Origin: Branchinecta lynchi
Lineage: Eukaryota > Arthropoda > Branchiopoda > Anostraca > Branchinectidae
DNA: 64,000 bases
NCBI GenBank assembly: GCA_023053575.1
Contig: JAKZAP010000012.1
Span: 3,100,230 to 3,164,229 of the forward strand
Reading direction: 5' to 3'
The translations under genes were made by a program, and so were the position numbers. Within the stretch, counting starts at the first letter, position 1, and each line of letters opens with the position of its first letter. The notes below the pieces were generated by a model. It had not been told where the DNA came from. It saw only the letters and a program-made list of their open reading frames with translations, and searched no databases. Below, piece after piece: positions 36,271-48,464 of the stretch.

Positions 36271-36394
36271 TAACTGTACTACACCTGCTCCATTTGTGAA
36301 AATTATGTCATAACCATAGAGTGATGGAAAAGTTCAAAACACAAGATGCAAGTGTTACCCTTTTTGGATGTTTCCTCGTCGGTTAAAAAAATAA

Positions 36395-36535
36395 TGGGCA
36401 TATAACGTTGGCATATAACCGGCGAATAACGTTCTACCATGCTTCATGGCATATATTTCATATATGACATATATGACATTCATGGGCATATAACCGGCGA
36501 ATAACGTTCTACCATGCTTCATGGCCGAAGATTGA
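36395..36535 (+). repeat. Direct duplication around 'ataaccggcgaataacgttc'
   Basis: The segment gggcatataaccggcgaata + acgttctaccatgcttcatggc occurs twice, about 72 bp apart, with a short catatatgacatat stretch between. Confidence 0.8.
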
Positions 36536-36539
36536 AAAT

Positions 36540-37940
36540 TGAGTGTATTTGTGTATGTCTTTTATGTGCTTTATTTATTTTCTTTCACCTACTCCGCTTT
36601 TCGAAAATGGTGGGTTACAAAGAAATTACTTGCTTACTTACACCCAGCTAAGGTAGTTTCCAAGTTCTCACATTCTCGGTAAACCTATCATCTCAAAACA
36701 AAAATAAACCACCAGAAACTTTGTTCTTTCGTTCATCAAGTACATCTAGTACAATGTGATCTTGTCCTCTTGTAAAGAGTTAACCTCTTTTTTTTGTCAT
36801 TATTATTGTTAGACAAAGTAGCAATATGTGATGTTCCCACATCGCAACGTCGGGTTTGAATTACTATAATTTTGCCAGGTGAAGTGCGAGCAAAAAGTAT
36901 AATTTGTTATTATTAGCATCACCAAAATTTTTTCAGTGTTGTTCAAGGTTCAAGGTTTTATTATTTACAACAAAACAAAATAACTAAATATCAGGAAGTT
37001 ACCCGGCAGAGAGGGACTCAACAAATGCTCGGGCAACATACAAAGAAGAGAAGAAAATTCAACCAATAACAGATTAAGAGCGCGCCTATATCATAACAGC
37101 GTGAACAACAAGAAGAAAGAAAAACATGAAAAACAATAAGAGATTATAAAGCAACTTACCACGTCAGATCGAAGACTCAATAACCATCAAAATATAAAAA
37201 ATATATAACCATGGGCGAAGAATCAGAGAATCAGGACTGAACAAACCAGAGGCCAAACCACCTTTTCCAACACTCCTCATTAATACAAATCCAACAATTT
37301 AGTTTTAAACCTTTTTTTTAGTAAAGGAAGAGAAAGGCGAACAATATCTTTATCTTCTAATAAATTATAAAATTTAACTAAACAATTACGCAAACTAAAT
37401 CTGGATCGTTCTACTTCTCATGCAACATTGGAGGCAGAGCTGAAAAAAAAGGCGCAAAAACAAGCAGGAAGGTACTCTTCCATGCATGCTTTTAGTTCCA
37501 ATCATTATAATAACCATAATAATGTTTTGTAAGCCGGAAAGGACATGCAAAACGAGTATTTATGTAAATCAAAACAAAAAACAAATACCTTCACCTTTGA
37601 ACCTCAATTTGAACACTATCCACGTGAACTATAAGTGCTGTGTTGATGGAGGTATTTTGACAGTTCCACGGTATTCGTATTTTTCACACCTTGAAGTCCA
37701 TTTCAAAACCTCTTGATATTAATTTTATCGTCTGCTTCACACTATCCCATCAAGATCCTTTTTTGTGGTCCATGTTCACGACCAGAGTCGATTTAACCCA
37801 TAAAACATTCTCATTTTAAATCGCAAGAAATATAAGATAAATGAGAAGAAATCAGATTTTGTTGCACAAAATGGCAAGATGCCATGACAACAAATAAACA
37901 AATCTGCAACAGTTCATAATTAACATACACTGAGCATGAT
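36540..37940. other. Intron 2 sequence without a gene; possible LINE 3' end
   Basis: gttcaaggttcaaggtttta at about 36944 resembles the short tandem heptamers at CR1/L2 LINE 3' ends, but no coding remnant follows. The rest is AT-rich. Confidence 0.3.
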
Positions 37941-37941
37941 G

Positions 37942-38090
37942 ATTTTGGTCGGTCGGTCGTTCCACTGTTCGCGAGTTAGGGTAATTCCAGAAGTACCGAG
38001 GACGATGAAACTTGGCAGGCATATCAGAGACCCGACCAAACTAACTTGGGAATAGCCACTTCCCCGATCAGACCACCGTATGGGGGGGGG
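37942..38090 (+). repeat. Family B internal-unit fragment
   Basis: ggtcggtcgttccactgttc, gatgaaacttggcaggcata and cagagacccgaccaaactaa match the units at 24960-25400. Confidence 0.75.
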
Positions 38091-38509
38091 GATATCTCCT
38101 TCTACTCTTTAAATTTCACTTTCGGGATCTACAAGGATCATCTTCAGGCTCTAGCTGGAAATGTAGAATTTATGTTGAAATTTAACCCTTGCCGACAAGG
38201 GTCGAAATTTCCCTGGATTAAGATCCGTTTAGCTCCATCACCTTTATGTCGTATATCATCTTGATGTGTTGACCCCAGCTCATGGTAATCTGGATTGGTA
38301 TATCCACGAAGTCATTCTTATTTCTTTCCTGGAGATTTCAAACTTTTCGAAGCTCACATGACATGACTAAATTTTACCAAATTATATTTGTGACACTAGC
38401 AGTATATCAAATGAAAAAAGGAAAAACAGCACTATCTGCAAACAAAAATAAAAGTCGTTAAACCGAGAACGACAGAAATTTAAATTACCAGAAATTACTA
38501 AAGCCAAAA

Positions 38510-39010
38510 GGCTTTAAAGCGGACCACAAAAAAGCCACACACACAATGATAACCATCTCCACTGCCACTATGAATGTTCAAAACCACAAAAACACCGTCA
38601 AACAATGAGCAAATAAAACAAAATAAAAAATTCCTAGGTTTAAAATAATTTGGTCTGTACTAAATCTCAGCCGATTATCCGGGACAGCCGTTTTGGCACG
38701 TAAGGAGCCAAGGATTAAAAATAATAATTTCCGTCTAATGCTCCCGACTGTTTACTACAATTACAAAACATTAAAAAACAAGATCAATGTGGTACTCCTG
38801 AAGACATAAGAAAAATAATCAGTCTTATAAGTCTTTGCTAATCAAGCCTGGAAAATATCGTCACCTTGGAAAGAAGACGTTCTGCGTGTTTTTTTTCTCG
38901 AGAAAAAACAGCAACCCGGCAATCAAGTTCAAATCTAAATAAACTGGTGGCTTCCGATCAGTATGAGAAGGTAAACGAATGTTTGAATTAGGTCTTTAAA
39001 ACAGCCATTA
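38510..39010 (-). repeat. Family J repeat, copy 3 (inverted)
   Basis: The reverse complement of this stretch contains gctcattgtttgacggtgtt, ctgagatttagt and acgcagaacgtcttctt, in the order seen at 5800-6240. It preserves the segment tttgacggtgttttcgtggt shared with copy 1. Confidence 0.75.
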
Positions 39011-39794
39011 TCTAAAACTCGTAAACTCGCAATATTACATAAGTCGGGCCTGGCTCAGTGCGTACCCAGCCACGATTGGCGTTCTAGGTAGTTTCTGGAC
39101 TTGCGAACTTCACACGCCGCAAGACCCAGGTAGGACCTATAAATGTACTGGATCACACACTTTCTGCGTGTGTTCCGTACATTCCGTACATGTTCCGTAC
39201 GTAATTTGAAAGCACATGGTTTTGATGATGATGCTGAAAATGTTGCTGTTGAGGTTTAGAAAACAGCAGACCAAAGAAGAAAACCAGCCAATCAGGTTCA
39301 CGACTTTTTGAATAGCCAATGGGATAAGAGTATTCTGAACAAGAAATCAGAATTCTGAGTATGAATATCTGGGATGACGCAAATATTTCTCAGCTCAAGT
39401 TTTGCGATTGTTATTGTATTTTAGTAAACTGGGAATTGTGCCAATATGAGTCAGAAGGAAAAATATTCGAAAAAAATGAAGTAGAGCAGATCTTTCTTTC
39501 CAGATATTTCTACAATTTTTGGACAACTGTGAAGTATCTCAGGGACATACAAAGTTCGAGAAATGTACTTACTAGATTGAAAATATGATGGAAATACCAT
39601 GTGATCCTGTACCAAGTTTCAAGATTGTCCTTTCACAGTTCATGGATAGAGGTACGATCCACCACAGATTCAAACAAATATTTATTTCAATTGAATCAAC
39701 GGCCAACAATAAGGTTTAAGGTTTAATGGAAAAATTGCCACAATAGCAAAAGCTAAATAATAGGCAACCAAAAAATAAATAAATAAACACACAT

Positions 39795-39933
39795 TTATTC
39801 AAACAATGTTTATAACGGATACATCAGCTATGGTTTTTCATCAGCGATATTTCGGCCCTTCTTGGCAAGGGTCCTCGTCAGGCTGTCAATCCTCTGGTTC
39901 AACTATCGGGGAAGGTGTTTCCAAAGAATATTT
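39795..39933 (-). mobile_element. Family D element with 13-bp target duplication and hammerhead-like core
   Basis: Flanked by ATAAACACACATT at 39782-39794 and 39934-39946 (perfect). On the minus strand it reads GGATTGACAGC-CTGACGA, a pairing stem (CCCTT/AAGGG), GAAA, and later GCTGATGTATCC. Confidence 0.9.
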
Positions 39934-40759
39934 ATAAACACACATTAATAACTAACGGCATCTAAATAATATACCATCAACAACAAAACTTAAGACAAAA
40001 AACAGAAACAGATTAAGAACCGAACAGGCACAAATGAACAACAGACTTGAAATTTTATTGGTTATTAAAATAATTAGTAACAAGATGGGAGAATGAGTGG
40101 AGCCGACGTGCGGTACGTGATGCTGGTAACGGCTCCAGTAAATTTGAGTGTCTCGTTGGGTAAGTTGGTTCGTTGGGTAAGTCGGTTCAAAATATATAAC
40201 AGCGATATACATCTTCAAACAAAAACACAAATTAATAACAATAGAGTAATAAACACGGTTCAAAACCGGGAACAGATTGCAAAAGAGCAACTTCCACTAC
40301 GACAACCATATTGGGAGCGTCAGTCAGGGTCGTGTCGTGTGCGGCCCCAGACAGGACAGCCAGCAACGGGTTCTGAGACTCCAAAACGCGTTTCTGTAAA
40401 GAAAGAGCAGAAAGCCGCCAATTTCTGGGAAAGAGAACCCTTCATCAACAACGAACATTGAGGACGCACTGCAGTTCCAATTGAACCCATGCAACCAACG
40501 AAAAGAGTTATTGGTTGCGTCTTTGCAGATGGTAGCTGATACCACGGTCTAGAGTCGTTTTCGCAGTTATCGTGGTACGGTTCGACCGTCGTAACTGGCC
40601 GTAGTATCTAAAAGTTATCTCACTTTCATCAAATTTTGTCAAATTGCTGGGAAAGATGTTTGGCACTTATTGATGCAACTGGATATCAGTTTTTCTTTTG
40701 GGATGATTTCGAAAAATGCAATTTCGGCAATAATCTTTTTTGCGTCATATTAGATTTAC

Positions 40760-42215
40760 GTCATATCTACCTTAACAAAATTAATAACAAATTTTACGGT
40801 TTAAGCCGGATTCCAGTCAAACTATATGTCTGGGTAGGAAATGGTTGTCATATACGGATTCAGCATATCTTCTTACTCCTTAAACGAACATCTAATCAAC
40901 TTCTAAATAAAACTTTTACTTTTGACAAATTTTTGGGTTTTGGTCGGATTCTGTGCGAATTACTTGTCCGACGAGAAAACGATTTTGAGGTGCGTGTTCT
41001 GCATGTCTTCCTACCTCAACAAGACCAAAGATTTCGATGGGATCCCAAAAATTCAATATCTGATCCAGACAACTGGGTCTTGTCTTAGCCAGATCCAGTC
41101 TTCGCCAGACTCCTTGAACATTTTTACAATTAAAATTCAGAAACTGATTAAGGCCAAATAGCTAATCACCTGAGAAAACCAAGTTCAGATTTGGATTCAG
41201 CATGTGTGTTTACCCCTATAAGTCATATCTGTTTTGACGAAAACTTCCTGCCACTTCTGCCAATTTCCCGGTTCCGGCCGAACTCCAGAACTACTTGTCC
41301 GGCGAAAAAAGAAAGCTCAAAGACGAAATCAGGGTATCTTCTTTCCCCAGTAATGAACATCTAATCAACCTCAAATAGAAATTTAGCTTATAACAAATTT
41401 TCCGATTCCAGCAGGATTCCGGTCGACTATATGTCCGGGTAAAATACGATTGTCATACAGCGACTCAGCATCTCTTCTTACCCCTAAATCGCTTATCTAA
41501 TGAACTAGAAATAAAACTTTGACTTCCAACAGTTTTCCGGTTTTGGCCGGATTCTGGACGAACTACATGTCCGGGTAGAAAACTACATGTCCGGTGTTTT
41601 CACATAAGTGTTCAGCATGTCTTCTTGCCCTAAATCGAACATCTAATCAACTCCAAATAAAACTTTTAATTTTGACAAACTTTCCGGTTTGGGCCGGATT
41701 CCGGTCGAAATACTTGTCCATCGAGAAAATAGTTTTCACCATGGTCTTCAGCATGTCTTCCTACCTCTAAATCGAACATTTAATCAACTTCAAATAAAAC
41801 TTTTACTTTCAACAAACTTTCCGGTTTGGGCCGGATTCCGGGCGAAATACTTGTCCGTCGAGAAAATAGTTTTCACCATCGTCCTCAGCATGTCTTCGTA
41901 CCCCTAAATCGAACATCTAATCAACTTCAAATAAAACTTTTACTTTCAACAAACTTTCAACCCCATAATCGACTATCACATTAGCTGTTTCAAAATATTT
42001 TGTTTGTCCCTTAATTTGAATCCCCTCCCCCACCCCTAAATGTAGAGCTACAAAGCCCATCTACGAACTTGACTGGTCCGACGACCCAACGAACCCTCAC
42101 ACCAAGTTTCATCAAAATATCTCATTCCCTTCGACAGTTATCGTGCTTACAGACGGACGGACGGACAGAAGGACAACTTTTGCGATGTCATAGGTATCCC
42201 TCCACTTACGTTTTG
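40760..42215 (+). repeat. Family A copy, + orientation
   Basis: A short array (40760-41010) precedes the unique start aacaagaccaaagatttcga + tgggatcccaa (41017-41050). Internal ~137-bp units follow, then a unique tail with the cagacggacggacggaca microsatellite, ending acttacgttttgggttccca. ORFs at 41689-41907 are internal units. Confidence 0.88.
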
Positions 42216-42227
42216 GGTTCCCAAAAA

Positions 42228-45200
42228 CTACTATCCAGACTGGTACACTAGCCCCTTTTCAGGCACGGTGCTAAAACGTCTAGCACCATGCCTGGGTGCT
42301 AGACGTTCAAGCACTGTACCTTGGATTTCATGTATGGTGCATGGATTTCAGTATACAGTGCATACATCCAAAACACAGTTTCTGTCATAACAACTGAGCA
42401 CCAGCTCGGACAGGGCTGAAATTACTACCATGAATTAGAGAAATCAAAGACAATCCTTTATATATTTTTCACAACAAAAACAAAAGGTCTCGGCTGATGA
42501 CAGATGTGAACAAGACCAAAGGTTTCGATGGGATCCCAAAAATTCAATATCTGACCCAGACAACTGGGTCTTGTCTTAGCCAGATCCAGTCTTCGCCAGA
42601 CTCCTTGAACATTTTTACAACTAAAATTCAGAAACAGATTAAGGCCAAATAGCTAATCACCTGAGAAAACCAAGTTCAGATTTGGATTCAGCCTGTTGTT
42701 TTTACACCTATAAGTCATATCTGTTTTGACGAAAACTTCCTGCCACTTCTGCCAATTTCCCGGTTCCGACCGAACTCCAGAACTACTTGTCCGGCGAAAA
42801 AAGAAAGTTCAAAGACGAAATCAGGGTATCTTCTTTCCCCAGTAATGAACATCTAATCAACTTCAAATAGAAATTTAGCTTATAACAAATTTTCCGATTC
42901 CAGTCGGATTCCGGTCGAACTGTATGTCCGGGTAAAATATGATTGTCATACAGGGACTCAGCATCTCTTCTTACGCTAAATCGCTTATCTAATCAACTAG
43001 AAATAAAACTTTGACTTCCAACAGATTTCCGGTTTTGGCCGGATTCCGGACGAGCTACATGTCCGGGTAGAAAATTGTTTTCACATAAGTGTTCAGCATA
43101 TCTTCTTGCCCTAAATCGAACATTTAATCAACTCCAAATAACACTTTTAATTTTGACAAACTTTCCGGCTTGGGCCGGATTTCGGTCGAAATACTTCATG
43201 TCGAGAAAATAGTTTTCACCATCGTCTTCAGCATGTCTTCCTACCTCTAAATCGAACATCTAATCAACTTCAAATAAAACTTTTAATTTCAACAAACTTT
43301 CCGGTTTGGGCCGGATTCCGGGCGAAATACTTGTCCGTCGAGAAAATAGTTTTCACCATCGTCTTCAGCATGTTTTCCGACCCCTAAATCGAACATCTAA
43401 TCAATTTCAAATAAAACTTTTACTTTCAACAAACTTTCCGGTTTGGGCCGGATTCCGGGCGAAATACTTGTCCGTCGAGAAAATAATTTTCACCATCGTC
43501 TTCAGCATGTCTTCCTACCACTAAATCGAACATCTAATCAACTTCAAATAAGACTTTTACTTTCAACAAACTTTCTGGTTTTGGCCGGATTCCGGTCGAA
43601 CTACTTGTCCGATGACAAAATAGTTTTCACCATCGTCGTCAACATGTCTTCCTACCCCTAAATCGAACATCTAATCAATTTCAAATAAAACTTTTACTTT
43701 CAACAAACTTTCTGGTTTTGGCCGGATTCCGGTCGAACTACTTGTCCGATGACAAAATAGTTTTCACCATCGTGTTCAGCATGTCTTCTTACCCCATAAT
43801 CGACTATCACATTAGCTGTTTCAAAATATTTTGTTTGTCCCTTAATTTGAATCCCCTCCCCCACCCCTAAATGTAGATCTACAAAGCCCATCTACGAACT
43901 TGACTGGTCCGACGACCCAACGAACCCTCACACCAAGTTTCATCAAAATATCTCGTTCCCTTCGAGAGTTATCGTGCTTACAGACGGACGGACGGACAGA
44001 CGGACAACTTTTGCGATGTCATAGGTATCCCTCCACTTACGTTTTGGGATCCCAAAAACCTCATTTCCTTTTCTACATAGTCAAGGGTTTTGCATGCAAA
44101 GTGTCCTGTGCCTCAGCTTTTTGGGATCCCAAAACGTAAGTGGAGGGATACCTATGACATCGCAAAAGTTGTCCGTCTGTCCGTCCGTCCGTCCGTCTGT
44201 CCGTCCGTCTGTAAGCACGATAACTCTCGAAGGGAATGAGATATTTTGATGAAACTTGGTGTGAGGGTTCGTAGGGTCGTCGGACCAGTCAAGTTCGTAG
44301 ATGGGCTTTGTAGCTCTACATTTAGGGGTGGGGGAGGGGATTCAAATTAAGGGACAAACAAAATATTTTGAAACAGCTAATGTGATAGTCGATTATGGGA
44401 TAAAAAGACATGCTGAACACGATGGTGAAAACCATTTTGTCATCGGACAAGTAGTTCGTCCGGAATCCGGCCAAAACCAGAAAGTTTGTTGAAAGTAAAA
44501 GTTTTATTTGAAGTTGATTAGATGTTCGATTTAGGGGTAGGAAGACATGCTGAAGACGATGGTGAAAATTATTTTCTCGACGGACAAGTATTTCGCCCAG
44601 AATCCGGCCCAAACCGGAAAGTTTGTTGAAAGTAAAAGTTTTATTTGAAGTTGATTAAATGTTCGATTAAGAGGTAGGAAGACATGCTGAAGACGATGGT
44701 GAAAACTATTTTCTCGACGGACAAGTATTTCGACCGGAATCCGGCCCAAACCGGAAAGTTTGTCAAAATTAAAAGTTTTATTTGGAGTTGATTAGATGTT
44801 CGATTTAGGGCAAGAAGAAATGCTGAACACTTATGTGAAAACAAGTCTCTACCCGGACATGTAGTTCGTCCGGAATCCGGCCAAAACCGGTAAACTGTTG
44901 GAAGTCAAAGTTTTATTTCTAGTTGATTAGATAAGCGATTTAGGGGTAAGAAGAGATGCTGAGTCCCTGTATGACAATCGTATTTTACCCAGACATATAG
45001 TTCGACCGGAATCCGGCTGGAATCGGAAAATTTGTTATAAGCTAAATTTCTATTTGAAGTTGATTAGATGTTCATTACTGGGGAAAGAAGATACCCTGAT
45101 TTCGTCTTTGAGCTTTCTTTTTTCGCCGGACAAGTAGTTCTGGAGTTCGGCCGGAACCGGGAAATTGGCAGAAGTGGCAGGAAGTTTACGTCAAAACAGA

Positions 45201-45775
45201 TATGACTTTATAGGGGTAAACACACATGCTGAATCCAAATCTGAACTTGGTTTTCTCAGGTGATTAGCTATTTGGCCTTAATCTGTTTCTGAATTTTAAT
45301 TGTAAAAATGTTCAAGGAGTCTGGCGAAGATTGGATCTGGCTAAGACAAGACCCAGTTGTCTGGATCAGATATTGAATTTTTGGGATCCCATCGAAACCT
45401 TTGGTCTTGTTCTACCTTGCAGCCAACCAGAATATTGGCTCTTGGGGAATAGATAGGGAAAATACATGGAAAATAGATAGGGTGCTGTTAGGTTTTTCAT
45501 CTCAATCATCATTAGAGCCCTTTTGTTTTTGTTGTGAAAAATATATAAAGGATTGTCTTTGATTTCTCTAATTCGGAGTAGTAATTTCAGCACTGTCCGA
45601 GCCGGTGCTCAGTTGTGATGACAGAAACTGTGTTTTTTCTGTATGCACTGTCTACTGAAATCCATGCACCATACATGAAATTCAAGGTACAGTGCTTTAA
45701 CGTCTAGCACCCAGGCATGGTGCTAGACGTTTGAGCACTGTGCCTGAAATGGGGCTAGTATACTAGACTGCTACT
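42228..45775. repeat. 3.5-kb palindrome built from two family A copies plus flanking sequence
   Basis: The left arm 42228-44060 (including a complete A copy from 42512) is matched by the right arm 44118-45775 in reverse complement, with a ~57-bp loop (44061-44117). The arms include non-A flanking sequence on both outer sides: gtgctaaaacgtctagcacc near 42270 and its complement near 45700, and aaatcaaagacaatccttta near 42441 with its complement near 45550. All ORFs between 43306 and 44844 are internal units read on one strand or the other. Confidence 0.9.
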
Positions 45776-45965
45776 ATCTGATTAGCTGTTAAAAAATATT
45801 TTGTACGCCCCTTAATTTGACCCCCCCCCCCCTAAATGTAGGGTTGCAGAGCACATGAACGAACCCGACCTGCCTTAGAATCCTCACAAAAGGTTTAGTC
45901 AAAATATCTCATTCCCTTCGAGAGTTATCGTGCTCAGAGAGTATACCTCCACTTCCGCTGAGACT
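45776..45965 (+). repeat. Family A tail fragment
   Basis: gattagctgttaaaaaatat..ccccttaatttgaccc..atctcattcccttcgagagt repeats the A tail seen at 41975-42215 in the same orientation, next to the palindrome. Confidence 0.7.
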
Positions 45966-46092
45966 CTTGTGAACTCTCATATGACCTTTCAACTCGTGCT
46001 TTTAACGAATTTAGGAATTAAAGTTGAAATGGAAATTTTTAGAATTACAATATGTCGCATGTCAAGATATGACTGCCGAATGTATTTACTGT

Positions 46093-46399
46093 GTACGTAA
46101 ACAAGAGCTACGAGCTCATATGGCACTTGTTACGAGTAGGTGGTACAAGAAAGTAGATGAGAACGTCACGAAATACACCCGCCATCCGAAAATGCGGTTC
46201 GGAAATAGAAATAGGATATTTGGTTTCACTCAATCTGAGCAGATCCGGCATCGTCTCGGATTATCTGTAGCAAATGCGCATGACTGTTGAAACTTCCAAG
46301 TTTCAGCCCGATAAATCCACTCGTTTGATCCCTAGACGTGCTACACGATTTCCGGTACTCCCTCCATCTCCTCTTACCGTGGGCAAATCTGGTTCGGAC
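46093..46399 (-). repeat. Family B tail, inverted, upstream part of a split copy
   Basis: Starts with acaagagctacgagctcata + tggcacttgtt, the inverted B tail. It follows the order of 11500-11817 in reverse and stops at ttcggactaaaac, where family A sequence begins. Confidence 0.85.
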
Positions 46400-47235
46400 T
46401 AAAACAAGACCAAAGGTTTCGATGGGATCCCAAAATTCAATATTTGATCCAGACAATTGGGTCTTGTCTTCGCCAGATCCAGTCTTCGCCAGACTCTTTA
46501 GAGACTCAGGTATTGAATCAGCATGTGTGTTTACCCCTATAAGCCATCTCTGTTTGGCGAAAACTTCCTGCCACTTCTGCCAATTTCCCGGCTTCGGCCG
46601 AATTCCGGAACTACTTTTCCGGCGAAAAAAGAAAGCTAAAAAATGAACTCAGCGTATCTTCTTTCCCCAATATTGAACATCTAATCAACTTCAAATAAAA
46701 ATTCAACCTATAACAAATTCTCCGGCTCCAGCCCGATTCCCGTCGAACTATATGTCCGGGTAAAAAATGATTATCATACACGGATTCAGCATCTCTTTAC
46801 CCCCAAAATCGAATATCTAATCAACTACAAATAAAACTAACTTTTAACAATTTTCGGTTTTGGCCGGATTTCGAGCGAACTACTTGTCTGGGTAGAAAAT
46901 TGTTTTCACATAAGTGTTCAGCATGTCTTCTTACCCCTAAATCGAACATCTAATCAACTTCAAATAAGACTTTTACTTTTAACAGACTTTCCGGTTTTGG
47001 CCGGATTCTGGGCTAACTACTTGCCCGGCGATAAAACGGTTTTCACCATCCTGTTTAGCATGTCTTCTTACCCCTAAATCGAACATCTAATCAACTTCAA
47101 ATAAAACTTTTACTTTTAACAAACTTTCCGGTTTGGGCCGGATTCCGGGCGAAATAATTTTCTGATGACAAAATAGTTCTCACCATCGTGTTCCACATGT
47201 CTTCTTACCCCATAATCAACTATCACATTATCTGT
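46400..47235 (+). repeat. Family A copy lodged inside a family B copy
   Basis: Begins aagaccaaaggtttcgatgg + gatccc and contains ~137-bp units. It ends in the middle of its tail (cataatcaactatcacatta), so it is 3'-truncated. B sequence resumes at about 47240. Confidence 0.82.
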
Positions 47236-47239
47236 TAAA

Positions 47240-48460
47240 AATATAAGTTCAATTTCGTATCTAGGCCGAATGTTGTTCTCTCCATTAAGTTCCGTCCCAA
47301 TCCCTCTGCTTTAAGCGTGTCTTGAGTTTCCCCCCCCATCCATCCCCCACAGGTATCGGACCCGACCCCGACTTGACACAGAACATCTGAGGCGATAGCT
47401 ATTTCCACCTGACAAGTTTCATTCAAATCCGATCACCCGTTCAAAAGTTATGTATGCCACTAGATTCCGGACTCCCCATCAATCCACTCCCCCCACGATG
47501 GTCGGATCGGGGAAACGACTATTCTCTAGTCAATCTGTTCGAATCCCTGACATACCTGCCAAGTTTCATCGTCCTGGCACATCAGGAAGTATGCGGAGCT
47601 CGCGGGACAGTTAGAAATCCGGACCCCCCCCCCACAGTGACCGGATCCGGTCCAGTTATGTCAATCACGTATCTAGGACCTCCTCAAGATTTCCGGTTTG
47701 CTCCCCCAACTTCCCCCAGTGTCAATGGATCCGGTCCGGATTTAAAGTGGGAGGTCTGAGACACGAGGTCATCCTAAATATCAACTTTCATCAAGATCCG
47801 ATCACCCGTTCGCAAGTTAAAAATACCTTATTTTTCGACTTCCCCCTCCCTCCACCCCCCCCCCCCCCAAATGGTCGGATAGAGGAAGTGACTATTTTCT
47901 ATTTAATCTGGTCGGATCCTTGATATGCCTGCCAATTTTAATCGTCCTAGCTCATCAGGAAGCACTGAACTCGCGGGATCACTAGAAATCTGGCCCCCCC
48001 CCTAACTCCCCCAAAATGAACGGATCCGTTCCGGTTATGTCAGTCACGTATCTAGGACTTTTGCTTGTTCTTTCCACCAAGTTTCATCCGGATCTCTCCA
48101 CAGCTCTAAGCGTTTTCCAAGATTTCCGGTTTCCCCCTCCAGCCCCCCACCCAATGCCACCGATCCGGTCTAGATTTAAAATGGAATGTCTGAGACCCGA
48201 GGTCCTTCCATATATCAAGTTTCATGAAGATCCGATCACCCGTTCGTAAGCTAAAAATATCTCATTTTTCCTAATTTTTCCGGATTCCCCTTCCCTCCAC
48301 TCCCCTCCAGATGGCCGGATAGGGGAAGCGACTATTTCTAATTTAATCTGATCCGGTCCCTGATATGCCTGCCAAGTTTCATCGTCCTAGCTTATCTGAA
48401 AGTGCCCGAACTAGCAAAACCGGGACCGACAGACCGACTGACGGGCCATAAAAACGCTAT
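47240..48460 (-). repeat. Family B copy, inverted, remainder of the split copy
   Basis: Reverse complement of B units (tgccaagtttcatcgtcct at 47560 and 48370, cggatccggtcc, C-runs in place of G-runs). It ends at the head side (gggccataaaaacgc). Confidence 0.85.
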
Positions 48461-48464
48461 ATCC

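Noticed and set aside
36940..37100. LINE 3' end suggested by gttcaaggttcaaggtttta
   Set aside because: No reverse-transcriptase remnant could be read on either strand, so it is not called as an element.
43306..44844. Series of similar 60-96-residue ORFs on both strands
   Set aside because: They are successive 137-bp family A units in the palindrome. The shared peptide phrases reflect the repeat.
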